DNA of 64,000 nt from UBA3305 sp002373555 (GTDB lineage: Bacteria; Bacillota; Clostridia; Lachnospirales; Lachnospiraceae). Each line of letters starts with the position of its first letter. Position 1 is the first letter of the stretch. The stretch is taken from contig CAMOER010000003.1 of assembly GCA_946612455.1 (NCBI GenBank), positions 1-64,000 of the forward strand, written 5' to 3'. This document shows, one piece after another, positions 25,588 through 34,405 of the stretch. The position numbers and the translations under genes were made by a program. The notes beneath the pieces were generated by a model. It searched no databases, was not told the DNA's origin, and worked only from the letters and a program-made list of their open reading frames with translations.

Positions 25588-26781
25588 ATGAATGATTTCT
25601 ATATGTCCGGCGGAAATGTGCTTGATGTCAGGAATGGAGATTATATCAGAAAAGATCTGCGCATTACAGACGGACGGATCAGTGAGATCACGGACCGGCC
25701 GGAAAAAGGGATTCCGGTCGTTGACTGCACAGGAAAGTACCTGACACCGGGTATTATTGATGCGCATGTTCATCTGGTCTGGGATGGGACATCGCCGGAT
25801 CCGATGACAGATACGGAAAGAGACGGAGACTATCTTTGCTTTGCGAAGGGTGTCATGGGTGCATACAATTCGCTGAAGGCGGGTGTCACGACCGTCCGTG
25901 ATGTCGGCTGCAATGATGACTGTGCGATTCCGTTGGCGGCAGCAATACGGCGGGGTTATGTCAAAGGCTGCAATATCATTCCTGCCGGAAGCGCGATCCA
26001 GGGCTCCTACGGACATTGCCCGATGATCGGCTATGTTGCCAATACCGAAGCGGAGCTGATTGACAAGATCAAACGACTGAAAGCCTATCACATCAAAATG
26101 CAGACACCGCCTGTTCACTGGGTGAAGATCATGACCAGCGGAGGCGCTGCCGGCATGGAGGATGTTGGACCCTGCATGTACTCCGACCGGGAACTGAAGA
26201 CGATCGCGGAAGAGGCCCACAGGCTCAATATGAAAGTCGCATCCCATGCGCTTTCCTATGATGCGATCTCAAGATGTCTGAAGGCCGGCATCGATACGAT
26301 CGAACACGGCGCAGATCTGGATGAGGAACTGCTTACCTATATGAAGGAGCATGATCAGTGCTGGGTTCCGACAGTCGGAGTATATAAATCTCTTTCCGAA
26401 AGCCGCGGAATCATTGCTGATTCGCTGGTGGATAAAGCGACAGTAGTCAAAGAGAAACAGAAGAAAGCATTTGCAGCTGCACGGGAGATCGGGACAAAGA
26501 TCATTCTCGGAAGTGATGCCGGATCGGCTAATTGCGGCGCGCATCCTTTTGCGTTCGTTGAGATGTATACGATGCATGACTTCGGTATGCCCGCAGATGA
26601 GGTGCTTCGGTGCGCGACTGTAAATTCCGCGGAATATCTGGGAATCGGGAACGACAGAGGCAGCCTTGAGATCGGGAAATATGCTGATATCGTAGTACTG
26701 AATGCCGATCCGCTTGCTGATATGCATGCATTCACAGAGGCACTTGACAGTGTCTTCAAAGAAGGGCAGCTTGTGGAATAA
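25588..26781 (+). CDS. Amidohydrolase family metal-dependent hydrolase
   Basis: A 397-residue amidohydrolase of the imidazolonepropionase/prolidase-like branch. Metal ligands are visible: IDAHVHLVWDG (HxH) near residue 58, a probable carboxylated lysine in VKIMTSGGAAG near 174, His in KVASHALSYDA near 220, IEHGAD near 238 and the catalytic Asp in ILGSDAGSANCGAH near 310. There is no signal peptide, so it acts in the cytoplasm. It is 95 bases downstream of the symporter, probably degrading the imported substrate. The substrate cannot be named. Confidence 0.88.
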   Translation: MNDFYMSGGNVLDVRNGDYIRKDLRITDGRISEITDRPEKGIPVVDCTGKYLTPGIIDAHVHLVWDGTSPDPMTDTERDGDYLCFAKGVMGAYNSLKAGVTTVRDVGCNDDCAIPLAAAIRRGYVKGCNIIPAGSAIQGSYGHCPMIGYVANTEAELIDKIKRLKAYHIKMQTPPVHWVKIMTSGGAAGMEDVGPCMYSDRELKTIAEEAHRLNMKVASHALSYDAISRCLKAGIDTIEHGADLDEELLTYMKEHDQCWVPTVGVYKSLSESRGIIADSLVDKATVVKEKQKKAFAAAREIGTKIILGSDAGSANCGAHPFAFVEMYTMHDFGMPADEVLRCATVNSAEYLGIGNDRGSLEIGKYADIVVLNADPLADMHAFTEALDSVFKEGQLVE

Positions 26782-26883
26782 ACAGGGCAGATGGAAACCG
26801 GATTCATAAAAAATTCTGTCGCATTGGATGCCGGGATTTGTTATAATAACCCCGTAAATCAGTGAGATGGGGGTAATTACGGC

Positions 26884-27504
26884 GTGAATCCGAAACCCAT
26901 AGGAAAAAGAAAGCAGCAGGCAAGAGAGACGCGCAGAAAAATTGTAAACTGTGCGCTGCGTCTGTTTAACGAACATGGTTTTGAAAATGTTTCCATAGAG
27001 ATGATCTCGGAGAATGCGGGTGTCTCTGTAGGAGCCATTTATCATCACTTTAAATCCAAGGAAGAAATTGCCGCCCAGTCATTGGTTGTGCTGGATGAAG
27101 ATTATGAGATTTTCCTGAATGACCTGTTGACAGATCCTAAATACAGTACACTGTCCGCTTTTGACAAGCTGAAAGAGTTTTATATCTTTGTGCAGGTAAA
27201 ATCCTCTGAACTGGACTCCGTAAATTTCGCGTACAGCTATGACCTGAAGAACCGGCAGGCTTCGATTCTCCTGGTCTCTGAAGAACGTACATTGTACCGC
27301 GGCTGGAAGAAGCTGATCGACATGTGCCGGGAAGAGGGAAGTATATCACCGGAACTGACCGACGAGGAACTGATCCGGCTGCTTACCTATATTTCCAGAG
27401 GTCTGCTGGTAGACTGGCTGTTAAAGGAAGGAAAGCAGGATATGAAGGAGCAGTCGAGGCTGGTGGCAGATCATCTGCTGGAAGGACTGCGGAGCCGGAA
27501 ATAG
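26884..27504 (+). CDS. TetR family transcriptional regulator
   Basis: A 206-residue TetR-type repressor with a GTG start. The N-terminal HTH lies at about residues 15-60 (KIVNCALRLFNEHGFENVSIEMISENAGVSVGAIYHHFKSKEEI region). The C-terminal ligand domain has no recognisable signature. It follows the symporter and amidohydrolase on the same strand and is the likely local regulator, acting perhaps on the repeats at 23990-24028. Confidence 0.88.
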   Translation: MNPKPIGKRKQQARETRRKIVNCALRLFNEHGFENVSIEMISENAGVSVGAIYHHFKSKEEIAAQSLVVLDEDYEIFLNDLLTDPKYSTLSAFDKLKEFYIFVQVKSSELDSVNFAYSYDLKNRQASILLVSEERTLYRGWKKLIDMCREEGSISPELTDEELIRLLTYISRGLLVDWLLKEGKQDMKEQSRLVADHLLEGLRSRK

Positions 27505-27507
27505 GAA

Positions 27508-27536
27508 TTGAATTCTGCAGACGATTGATTTATAAT
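27508..27536 (+). promoter_or_regulatory. Promoter of antisense RNA, toxin locus 2
   Basis: TTGAAT (27508-27513), 17 bases and TATAAT (27531-27536), matching the layout at locus 1. Confidence 0.72.
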
Positions 27537-27540
27537 GTCC

Positions 27541-27636
27541 TTAACGGGACAGCCGGAAGGGTGGCGGATTCACCCGACCCGGCGAAATCTGAAGCAAAAG
27601 CCGTCGACCTTGCTGGGGTGGGACGGCTTTTTGCTT
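27541..27636 (+). ncRNA. Putative type I antitoxin RNA, locus 2
   Basis: Closely similar to the RNA at 20418, with the same TGTCC/GGACA hairpin, GCCGG...CCGGC element and terminator (arms 27592-27605 and 27622-27636). Differences fall mainly in the loop between the GGGTG-like and CACCC arms. The RNA is inferred only from promoter and terminator. Confidence 0.55.
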
Positions 27637-27715
27637 ACTTACGTGTTATTTTGACAATCTCAATGACTACTATACAGAATGTAAGCAGCACCATGATGAT
27701 CTCATAATCGCTCAT
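27635..27715 (-). CDS. Small holin-like type I toxin, copy 2
   Basis: A 26-residue ORF almost identical to the one at 20514 (three conservative substitutions in the hydrophobic helix). The same GGAGGTGGTG ribosome site precedes the start and the stop sits in the shared terminator. It lies between the TetR gene and the EUT locus. Confidence 0.7.
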   Translation of the reverse strand: MSDYEIIMVLLTFCIVVIEIVKITRK

Positions 27716-27874
27716 AAGGCACCACCTCCGTACGGGCCGGACCTGGTGCAGCGCGTCCTCCGGCTGCCCGGCTAAGGACACTATAAAGAAAAACAGCACT
27801 TCTTCCGGCGGCTGTGTTCCGGATTCCGAAGTGCTGTATTTGTATTTTAGGGCAGCGTGTTCGGAATGTCAATG

Positions 27875-27903
27875 TTGAAATATCCACGGTCGAAAAGTAT
27901 ACT
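27875..27903 (+). promoter_or_regulatory. Promoter of eutV-eutW
   Basis: TTGAAA (27875-27880), 17 bases and TATACT (27898-27903), 34 bases before the eutV start. Confidence 0.68.
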
Positions 27904-27936
27904 GTTCATAACACCACATTCCTTTCGGAGGCTTCC

Positions 27937-28653
27937 ATGGGCTATTCAGCACTGATCATTGACGACGAACCGATCATCCGTATGGATCTGGCGGACCAGC
28001 TTGCGTCCGCTGGTTTTTCCGTGCTCGGCGAAGCCGGCGACGGTTACGATGCCGTCGATCTGGCCAGGCGCTATCATCCGGATGTAGTCCTCATGGACAT
28101 CAACATGCCGATGTTCGACGGACTGACGGCCGCAGGGCAGATCATGGAAGAGCATCTGGCAAAGACGGTCATCATGATCACCTCCTTCTGTGATGATGAA
28201 TTTGTCGCGAAGGCCAGCCGGATCGGTGTAGGCGGCTATCTCGTCAAACCGATCCGCAGCGAAAATCTGCTGCCTGCGATCGAGATCGCGATCGGGCAGA
28301 GCAGACGTTTCGAGGAAGCCAGAAAACGGGAAGAGGAAGCGCTGAAAAAAATCGAGGATCAGAAGATCATCGGGAGAGCGAAAGCCATCCTCGCGGCCCG
28401 GAACGGTATCAGCGAGAAGGAAGCGCTGTCGGTCCTGCAGCGGGAGAGCATGGGCAAGAGAGTTCCCCTGGTAGCTTATGCGGGGCGGATCGTGGAGCTC
28501 TATTCCCGGGACGGCAAGATCCTGAAGGCAAAACGGATGCTGATGGAAAAAAATGATCTGTCCGACAGAGCGGCCTACAGGCGTCTGAAGAGCATGGCCG
28601 AAACGGTAGGCTGCACGACCGGCGAAATGGCCGTTAAGATCCTGGGAGAGTGA
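27937..28653 (+). CDS. eutV: EutV-like response regulator with two ANTAR-like RNA-binding segments
   Basis: A 238-residue two-component response regulator. The receiver domain (about 1-120) carries the phosphoacceptor Asp in VVLMDINMPMFDG and the conserved Lys in GYLVKPI. Two ANTAR-like segments follow: one near 145-190 (IIGRAKAILAARNGISEKEA) and one near 193-236 (ILKAKRMLMEKNDLSDRAAY). EutV proteins bind paired hairpins in eut leaders and prevent termination. I chose ATG 27937, preceded by TCGGAGG, over the ATG at 27814. The gene stands directly before eutW. Confidence 0.88.
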   Translation: MGYSALIIDDEPIIRMDLADQLASAGFSVLGEAGDGYDAVDLARRYHPDVVLMDINMPMFDGLTAAGQIMEEHLAKTVIMITSFCDDEFVAKASRIGVGGYLVKPIRSENLLPAIEIAIGQSRRFEEARKREEEALKKIEDQKIIGRAKAILAARNGISEKEALSVLQRESMGKRVPLVAYAGRIVELYSRDGKILKAKRMLMEKNDLSDRAAYRRLKSMAETVGCTTGEMAVKILGE

Positions 28654-28662
28654 GGTGCGGAT

Positions 28663-29772
28663 ATGCAGGAAAATGTGATCTCCCTCTGCTCTCAGTACAC
28701 GGATCTTCCGGCAGAGGACCAGACCTTTATAAAGAATTTTGCGGCCGGACTGCCCGCGATCGCCGAGATCAGCGGTGCGGATATTTTCCTGGACTGTCTG
28801 TGCAGGGACGGAAATAGCGCTGTGGTAGTCGCGGAAGCAAGACGCACGGACGGACATTCGCTGTATCAGGAGGATGTCGTCGGCAAGCTGGCCTTCCCGG
28901 ATAATGAGCCCGGCGTATTCCGTACATTTCAGACAGGAAAGGCGTGCAGAGAACTGCGTGCCGTGACGCAGGAAAATGTGCCGGTCCAGCAGAACGCAGC
29001 GCCGCTTCTCAATGAAAACGGACAGCTGGTGGCCGTATTGATCCGGGAGAGGAATATCCGGGAGCAGCTGGCCCGGAACCGGAAATATGAAGAAGTGACG
29101 CAGACGAACCGGCGCCTTGCGGAGACGCTCGCAAGCATGGAGGAGCAGCCGTCCGCGGATATTTCCGAAAGTCAGTATATGGCTGTGCAGCTGCGGGAAA
29201 TGAACCACCGGATCAAGAACAATCTGCAGATGCTCTCCAGCATGATGAGCATGGAAGCCAGACGCTGTGCAGATGCCAAAGCAGAGACCATTCTCAGTAA
29301 AAACGTGGCAAGAATATTGACGGTCGCCTCATTTCATGATATGTTAAGTACACTAGGGGAAGGCTCCGATGTAGCTGTCAGACCTCTCCTTGAAAAGGTC
29401 ATAGAATGTGTGCGCACCTGTATTCCGGAAGACGGATGCCGGATCGGATTTTCTGTTTCCGGTGATGATCTGATCATTCGTTCCACGCAGGCCAGTCCGC
29501 TGATGATGGCAGTAAATGAGCTGCTGACAAACAGCGTACGGCATGCCTTTCCCGGCAGGGAGACGGGCAGCATTGAGATCCGGATGTTAAACAATCCGCC
29601 GTACCGCAGCATCATTCTGACGGATGACGGCGTTGGTTTTGCGGCGGAAGCAAAGAATCAGCGCTCGATCGGACTCAGTATTGTCGATGCTACGGTCAGA
29701 GACAAGCTGAAAGGCGTCTTCAGCATCAGTTCCGGTCTGTACGGCGGTGTCAGCGCGCGCATTGATTTCTGA
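28663..29772 (+). CDS. eutW: EutW-like sensor histidine kinase
   Basis: A 369-residue soluble histidine kinase of the HisKA_2 type, partner of EutV and activated by ethanolamine in known systems. The N-terminal sensor domain (about 1-150, with DIFLDCLCRDGNSAVVVAEA) is of the PAS/GAF-like class found in EutW. The phosphoacceptor segment REMNHRIKNNLQMLSSMM is near residue 180, the N-box NELLTNSVRHAF near 285 and the G-box TDDGVGF near 318. There are no transmembrane segments. It starts 10 bases after eutV. Confidence 0.9.
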   Translation: MQENVISLCSQYTDLPAEDQTFIKNFAAGLPAIAEISGADIFLDCLCRDGNSAVVVAEARRTDGHSLYQEDVVGKLAFPDNEPGVFRTFQTGKACRELRAVTQENVPVQQNAAPLLNENGQLVAVLIRERNIREQLARNRKYEEVTQTNRRLAETLASMEEQPSADISESQYMAVQLREMNHRIKNNLQMLSSMMSMEARRCADAKAETILSKNVARILTVASFHDMLSTLGEGSDVAVRPLLEKVIECVRTCIPEDGCRIGFSVSGDDLIIRSTQASPLMMAVNELLTNSVRHAFPGRETGSIEIRMLNNPPYRSIILTDDGVGFAAEAKNQRSIGLSIVDATVRDKLKGVFSISSGLYGGVSARIDF

Positions 29773-29795
29773 CTTTCAGATTGAATAGTATTCAG

Positions 29796-29867
29796 TGCCA
29801 CAACAGAGTGGCAGTGGTCGGCAAAGGAGCCTGATTGAAGCAGAGAATGCTGCTTCGGTCGGGTTTT
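29796..29867 (+). promoter_or_regulatory. eutA leader: hairpin plus intrinsic terminator, candidate EutV antitermination site
   Basis: TGCCAC (29796-29801) and GTGGCA (29808-29813) form a hairpin with hexaloop AACAGA. A 14-bp stem with wobble pairs follows (29830-29843 and 29850-29863, hexaloop AGAATG), ending in TTTT. A competing small hairpin GGC-AAAGGA-GCC (29820-29831) overlaps the first arm of the terminator. Paired hexaloop hairpins, the second overlapping a terminator, are the known EutV target design. The literature consensus of A at loop position 1 and G at position 4 is met fully only by AAAGGA. Confidence 0.55.
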
Positions 29868-29932
29868 GTTACTTCTGCGGAGCCTCTGAACGGACCGCAG
29901 CCGGAAGTTTCATCTATAGACCGGGAGAAATT

Positions 29933-31351
29933 ATGGAAATACTGAGCGTCGGCATTGATATAGGGACCACCACCACCCAGCTGGTGGCGAGCCGTCTTGT
30001 GATCGAGAACAAGGCGTCCGCTTTCACTGTCCCGCGCATCCATATCGTCAGCAAGGAGATCATTTACCGAAGCAAAGTCTATTTCACACCGTTCTTAAAT
30101 GAAGTGGATATCGACGGCGACGGCGTCTACCGGATCCTGCAGGCTGAATACGAAGCCGCGGGGCTGACGCCGGACAGTGTTGCGACCGGCGCCGTGATCA
30201 TTACCGGGGAGGCCGCGAGAAAACAGAACGCGGAAATGATCCTGATGCGGCTTTCCTCTCTGGCCGGCCAGTTCGTGGTATCCACCGCAGGACCGGATCT
30301 GGAATCGATCATCGCGGGAAAAGGTTCCGGTGCCTGTGGGTATTCAAAAGAACATAAATGCACAGCCGTGAATGCGGATATCGGCGGCGGAACGACCAAT
30401 ATTGCGGTCTACGAAAACGGAGAGACGGTCTCCTGCACCTGCATCGATATCGGCGGGCGGCAGGTCAGGGTCGAGCAGGGGAAGATCACCTACATCAGTC
30501 CTTCGGCAAAACGGATCGCAGAGGATATGCAGATGGATCTGAAACTCGGGCAGGCTGCCGATCCCGGGAAGCTCTCCCGGCTGACGGACCGCATGGCGGA
30601 GCTGATCTTCCTGCAGATGTTCGCGCCGGAAGCGGATCCGCTGCTGGAAGTGGTGAAGACAAAGAGCGCCGGCGCGATTACCGTTCCGGGAAGGGATGCA
30701 GCGGTTTTCCTGTCCGGCGGCGTGGCGGCCTGCGTGTTCGGAAACCAGGAAGAGGATTTCCCGTTCGGGGATATCGGCGTGCTGCTCGGCCGATCGATCC
30801 GGAAGAACCACTGGTTCGCGGAATCGAAGATCGAACACTCGGCGGAAATGATCCGGGCAACGGTCGTCGGCGCAGGAGTGCATCTGGTATCGATCAGCGG
30901 TTCCACGATCACCTATTCGCCGGATCTTCTCCCGCTGAAGAACGTGCCGGTCCTGAAACTGACGGATGAGGAGGTCGCACGCTGGAGAAGCGGGGATGAC
31001 GGTTATATCGCGGACCGTCTCCGGTGGTTCTCCCAGGCGACGGACGACCCGGTCCTGGCGCTCGGCTGGAACGGATGGAAGTCTCCGACATTTAAGGAAA
31101 TAAAGGAAATGGCGGAGCGTGTAAGAAATGTATATGATACCCCGGATCTTCGGAAGCTTCCGATCATCCTCATTATCGAGGAAGACATGGCAAAATCGCT
31201 CGGGCAGTCGATCCGGATCCTGCTTCCCGAACGGAAGCTGATCTGCATCGACAGCATAGGGATCCGCGAAGGAGATTACGTGGATCTGGGAAGCCCGATC
31301 ATGAACGGGGTGGCAATACCTGTAGTAGTAAAAACTTTGGTTATGGGATGA
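29933..31351 (+). CDS. eutA: Ethanolamine ammonia-lyase reactivating factor EutA
   Basis: A 472-residue EutA of the actin-like ATPase superfamily, which releases inactivated cobalamin from EutBC. The phosphate-1 motif VGIDIGTTTTQL is near residue 6 and the second phosphate motif ADIGGGTTNIAVYE near 148; GVHLVSISGSTITY lies near 305. The start at 29933 follows GGGAG; the longer frame to 29795 runs through the leader terminator and is rejected. First structural gene of the EUT locus. Confidence 0.93.
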   Translation: MEILSVGIDIGTTTTQLVASRLVIENKASAFTVPRIHIVSKEIIYRSKVYFTPFLNEVDIDGDGVYRILQAEYEAAGLTPDSVATGAVIITGEAARKQNAEMILMRLSSLAGQFVVSTAGPDLESIIAGKGSGACGYSKEHKCTAVNADIGGGTTNIAVYENGETVSCTCIDIGGRQVRVEQGKITYISPSAKRIAEDMQMDLKLGQAADPGKLSRLTDRMAELIFLQMFAPEADPLLEVVKTKSAGAITVPGRDAAVFLSGGVAACVFGNQEEDFPFGDIGVLLGRSIRKNHWFAESKIEHSAEMIRATVVGAGVHLVSISGSTITYSPDLLPLKNVPVLKLTDEEVARWRSGDDGYIADRLRWFSQATDDPVLALGWNGWKSPTFKEIKEMAERVRNVYDTPDLRKLPIILIIEEDMAKSLGQSIRILLPERKLICIDSIGIREGDYVDLGSPIMNGVAIPVVVKTLVMG

Positions 31352-31423
31352 ATAAAAGCTGCTTTTCACAGATGGTCCGCAGATGGATGTTTCTGTGAAT
31401 CGTGACGGTGAAGGAGAAAGAGT

Positions 31424-32797
31424 ATGCGGCTCAAGACAAAACTGGCCGGGGAAATCCATCGCTTCCGGGATCTGAAGGATGTGATGAACAAGGCCAACGA
31501 GGAAAAATCCGGCGACATCCTGGCCGGCATCGCGGCGGAAAGCGCGCTCCAGCGGATCGCCGCAAAGGAAGTCCTTTCGAATGTTCTTCTGAGTGATCTG
31601 TACAACAATCCGGCAGTCCCTTATGAGGAGGATGAGGTCACAAGACTGAACATCGACGGGCTGAACATGACTATCTACAATCAGATCAAAAACTGGACGG
31701 TCGCCGAACTCCGGGAATGGATCCTTTCCTATGAAACATCGGAGGAGGATATCAAGCGCGTGAGCCGGGGACTGACGGCGGAAATGGTCGCGGCTGTCTG
31801 CAAGATCATGAGCAATCTGGATCTGATCTATGCATGCAACAAGATCCGCATTTCCGCGCACTGCAATACCACGATCGGACTTCGGGGAACGCTGTCCACG
31901 AGACTGCAGCCGAACCATCCGACCGATAATGTGGAAGGCATCATTGCTTCCGCACTGGAGGGCCTCTCCTACGGCGTCGGTGATGCGCTGATCGGCCTGA
32001 ATCCGGTCAATGATACGGCGGACAACATCGCGCGCTGCATGGATGCGCTGTCGGAGCTGAAATACAAATATGAGATCCCCACGCAGACCTGCGTGCTCGG
32101 TCATATCACATCCCAGATCGAAGCGGTGAACAAGGGCGCGGCGACGGACTGCATCTTCCAGAGTATTGCCGGATCCCAGAAGGGAAATGAAGCCTTCGGC
32201 TTTAATACGGAGATCGTCATGGAAGGCTGGGATCTGATGAAGAAGGTCGGCCACGGCACCGGCCCGAACGTGATGTATTTCGAGACCGGACAGGGGTCCG
32301 AACTTTCTTCCGACGCGAACTACGGCGCGGACCAGGTGACGATGGAAGCCAGATGCTACGGCTATGCCAGGAACTTCCAGCCGTTCATGGTCAATACCGT
32401 CGTCGGCTTCATCGGCCCGGAATACCTCTACGACAGCCGCCAGGTCATCCGCGCCGGTCTGGAGGATCATTTCATGGGGAAGCTGACCGGCATTCCCATG
32501 GGCTGCGACTGCTGCTACACGAACCATATGATGGCCGATCAGAATGATATTGAGAACCTGACCACGCTGCTGTCGGCCGCCGGCTGCAACTACGTGATCG
32601 GCATTCCGGCCAGCGACGACGTCATGCTGAACTACCAGACGAATTCCTATCACGATGCGAATGCTGTCCGCGAGGTACTGAACCTGCGGCCCATCCGCGA
32701 ATTCGAGATCTGGTGCGAGAAGATGGGGATCATGGAGAACGGACGCCTGACCAAATATGCCGGAGATCCGACGATCTTTATGGGAAGGGGGAAGTGA
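31424..32797 (+). CDS. eutB: Ethanolamine ammonia-lyase large subunit EutB
   Basis: A 457-residue large subunit of the adenosylcobalamin-dependent lyase converting ethanolamine to acetaldehyde and ammonia. Highly characteristic segments include CNTTIGLRGTLSTRLQPNHP near residue 146, GLNPVNDTADNIARCMDAL near 188 and GHITSQIEAVNKGAATDCIF near 225. The full length matches the family. AAGGAG supports the start. Its TGA overlaps the first ATG of eutC, suggesting coupled translation for stoichiometric assembly. Confidence 0.97.
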   Translation: MRLKTKLAGEIHRFRDLKDVMNKANEEKSGDILAGIAAESALQRIAAKEVLSNVLLSDLYNNPAVPYEEDEVTRLNIDGLNMTIYNQIKNWTVAELREWILSYETSEEDIKRVSRGLTAEMVAAVCKIMSNLDLIYACNKIRISAHCNTTIGLRGTLSTRLQPNHPTDNVEGIIASALEGLSYGVGDALIGLNPVNDTADNIARCMDALSELKYKYEIPTQTCVLGHITSQIEAVNKGAATDCIFQSIAGSQKGNEAFGFNTEIVMEGWDLMKKVGHGTGPNVMYFETGQGSELSSDANYGADQVTMEARCYGYARNFQPFMVNTVVGFIGPEYLYDSRQVIRAGLEDHFMGKLTGIPMGCDCCYTNHMMADQNDIENLTTLLSAAGCNYVIGIPASDDVMLNYQTNSYHDANAVREVLNLRPIREFEIWCEKMGIMENGRLTKYAGDPTIFMGRGK

Positions 32798-33720
32798 TGA
32801 TGGATCAGAACCAGCTGGAAGCCTTGATCCGCGAGGTGGTCGCGGAGGTCATGGGCACGAAAACGGGCGCTGCACCCGCCGGTCTCGTGCAGGATGCGGC
32901 AAATGCGGTGCAGAAAGCCGCCGCGCAGACACAGACCGTGATCGACGATATTCCGGATGATGAACTCGTTGATATCTGCAGCCATGAGATCCGTCAGCGG
33001 ATCCTGATCGCGCATCCGATGGATACCGAGATGATGGACCGGATGCGCCAGATGACAAATGCGAGAATCGGCGCCGGACGCGCCGGCTCGAGACTGAATA
33101 CGGTCACGATGCTGACGCTGCGCGCGAATCATGCACAGGCAAGAGACTCGGTATTCAGCGAGGTCGACCAGGCGCTTCTGGATGAAATGAACCTCTTTAC
33201 CGTAAAGACGCGCTGTACCGATAAAAACAATTATCTGACCAGACCGGATATGGGCCGCCGGCTGAATGACGAGGGAAGGGCCCTGCTGGAGCAGAAATGT
33301 AAGAAGCACGTGCAGGCGCAGGTCTATGTGAGCGACGGTCTGAGCTCGAAGGCGGTGGAAGCCAATGTCAGAGATATTCTTCCCGCCATCATGAGCGGCC
33401 TTGAGAGCTTCGGGATCAGCACGGGCACGCCGTTCTTCGTGGAATATGGACGTGTCGGCGTCATGGATGAGATCAGCGAGCTGCTGGACGCGGAAGTCAC
33501 CTGCGTGCTGCTCGGGGAACGCCCCGGTCTTTCCACGGCGGAGAGCATGAGCGCGTATCTGGCCTACCGGGCGACGATCGGCATGCCGGAATCCCGCCGG
33601 ACCGTCGTCAGCAACATTCACAAGGACGGCATCAACTCGGTCGAGGCCGGCGCGTATGTCGCCGAGATCATCCGCATCATGCTGGAGAAGAAAGCCAGCG
33701 GCGTAGACCTCAGTCTGTAA
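32797..33720 (+). CDS. eutC: Ethanolamine ammonia-lyase small subunit EutC
   Basis: A 307-residue small subunit. The N-terminal stretch (DQNQLEALIREVVAEVMG) is an amphipathic helix followed by a flexible Ala-rich linker, the usual design of a microcompartment-targeting peptide. The conserved body includes ARIGAGRAGSRLNT near 95, FLTRPDMGRRL-like NYLTRPDMGRRLNDEG near 145 and SDGLSSKAVEANV near 178. The start overlaps the eutB stop; a second ATG follows at 32800. Confidence 0.95.
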   Translation: MMDQNQLEALIREVVAEVMGTKTGAAPAGLVQDAANAVQKAAAQTQTVIDDIPDDELVDICSHEIRQRILIAHPMDTEMMDRMRQMTNARIGAGRAGSRLNTVTMLTLRANHAQARDSVFSEVDQALLDEMNLFTVKTRCTDKNNYLTRPDMGRRLNDEGRALLEQKCKKHVQAQVYVSDGLSSKAVEANVRDILPAIMSGLESFGISTGTPFFVEYGRVGVMDEISELLDAEVTCVLLGERPGLSTAESMSAYLAYRATIGMPESRRTVVSNIHKDGINSVEAGAYVAEIIRIMLEKKASGVDLSL

Positions 33721-33732
33721 GGGAGGTGGAAT

Positions 33733-34389
33733 ATGAGAGGAGATCCGGTACGGGCGACCGTACTGAATATGAAGATCCTGCCGAACGCCGATCCCGCCAT
33801 GCTCGCCAGGCTGGAGGTGCCGGAAGGGCACGTGGCGCTCGGTCTGATCACGACAGATATCGATGATGTTTCCTACGCGGCGCTGGATGAAGCGACGAAG
33901 AAAGCGGATGTGCAGGTGGCTTATGCAAGATCCATGTACGCCGGATCCGCGAATGCGAATACGAAATTCGCGGGAGAATTCATCGGGATCCTGTCCGGAC
34001 CGAGTCCGAGCGATGTGCGGAGCGGGCTCAATGCGATGGTCGAATATATTGAAAACGACAGCTGTTTCTACAGCGCAAATGACGACGATTCCGTTGTCTA
34101 CTTCAATCAGACGATCTCGCGCACCGGCAGCTATCTGTCGAAGATGGCGGAGGTCCCGGAGGGCACGGCGATGGCTTATCTGATCGCACCGCCCCTGGAA
34201 GCCATGTATGCGATGGATTTTGCGCTGAAGGCCGCGGATGTGGAAATGAAAGTGTTTTACGGACCGCCCACGGAGACGAACTTCGCGGGAGGGCTTCTTG
34301 TAGGAGAGCAGTCCGCGTGCCGGGCTGCATGCATAGCTTTCGCGGAAGCGGTGGAATACGCCGCCGCAAATCCGCAGGTACTAACGTGA
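33733..34389 (+). CDS. eutL: Microcompartment shell protein EutL
   Basis: A 218-residue tandem-BMC-domain trimer-forming shell protein. EutL features include ITTDIDDVSYAALDEATKKADV near residue 38, ARSMYAGSANANTKFAGE near 63 and the second repeat with MKVFYGPPTETNFAGGLL near 172. EutL pores are thought to gate ethanolamine or larger metabolites. GGGAGGTGG precedes the ATG and the gene is 12 bases after eutC. Confidence 0.95.
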   Translation: MRGDPVRATVLNMKILPNADPAMLARLEVPEGHVALGLITTDIDDVSYAALDEATKKADVQVAYARSMYAGSANANTKFAGEFIGILSGPSPSDVRSGLNAMVEYIENDSCFYSANDDDSVVYFNQTISRTGSYLSKMAEVPEGTAMAYLIAPPLEAMYAMDFALKAADVEMKVFYGPPTETNFAGGLLVGEQSACRAACIAFAEAVEYAAANPQVLT

Positions 34390-34405
34390 AAGAATCGAGG
34401 TGAAC

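Noticed and set aside
30344..32653. Very long minus-strand open frame of 769 codons opposite eutA and eutB
   Set aside because: It mirrors strongly codon-biased genes on the plus strand and has no ribosome site or recognisable domain. The same holds for the long antisense frames at 2132-3646, 6792-8288, 16002-17144 and 18851-20494.
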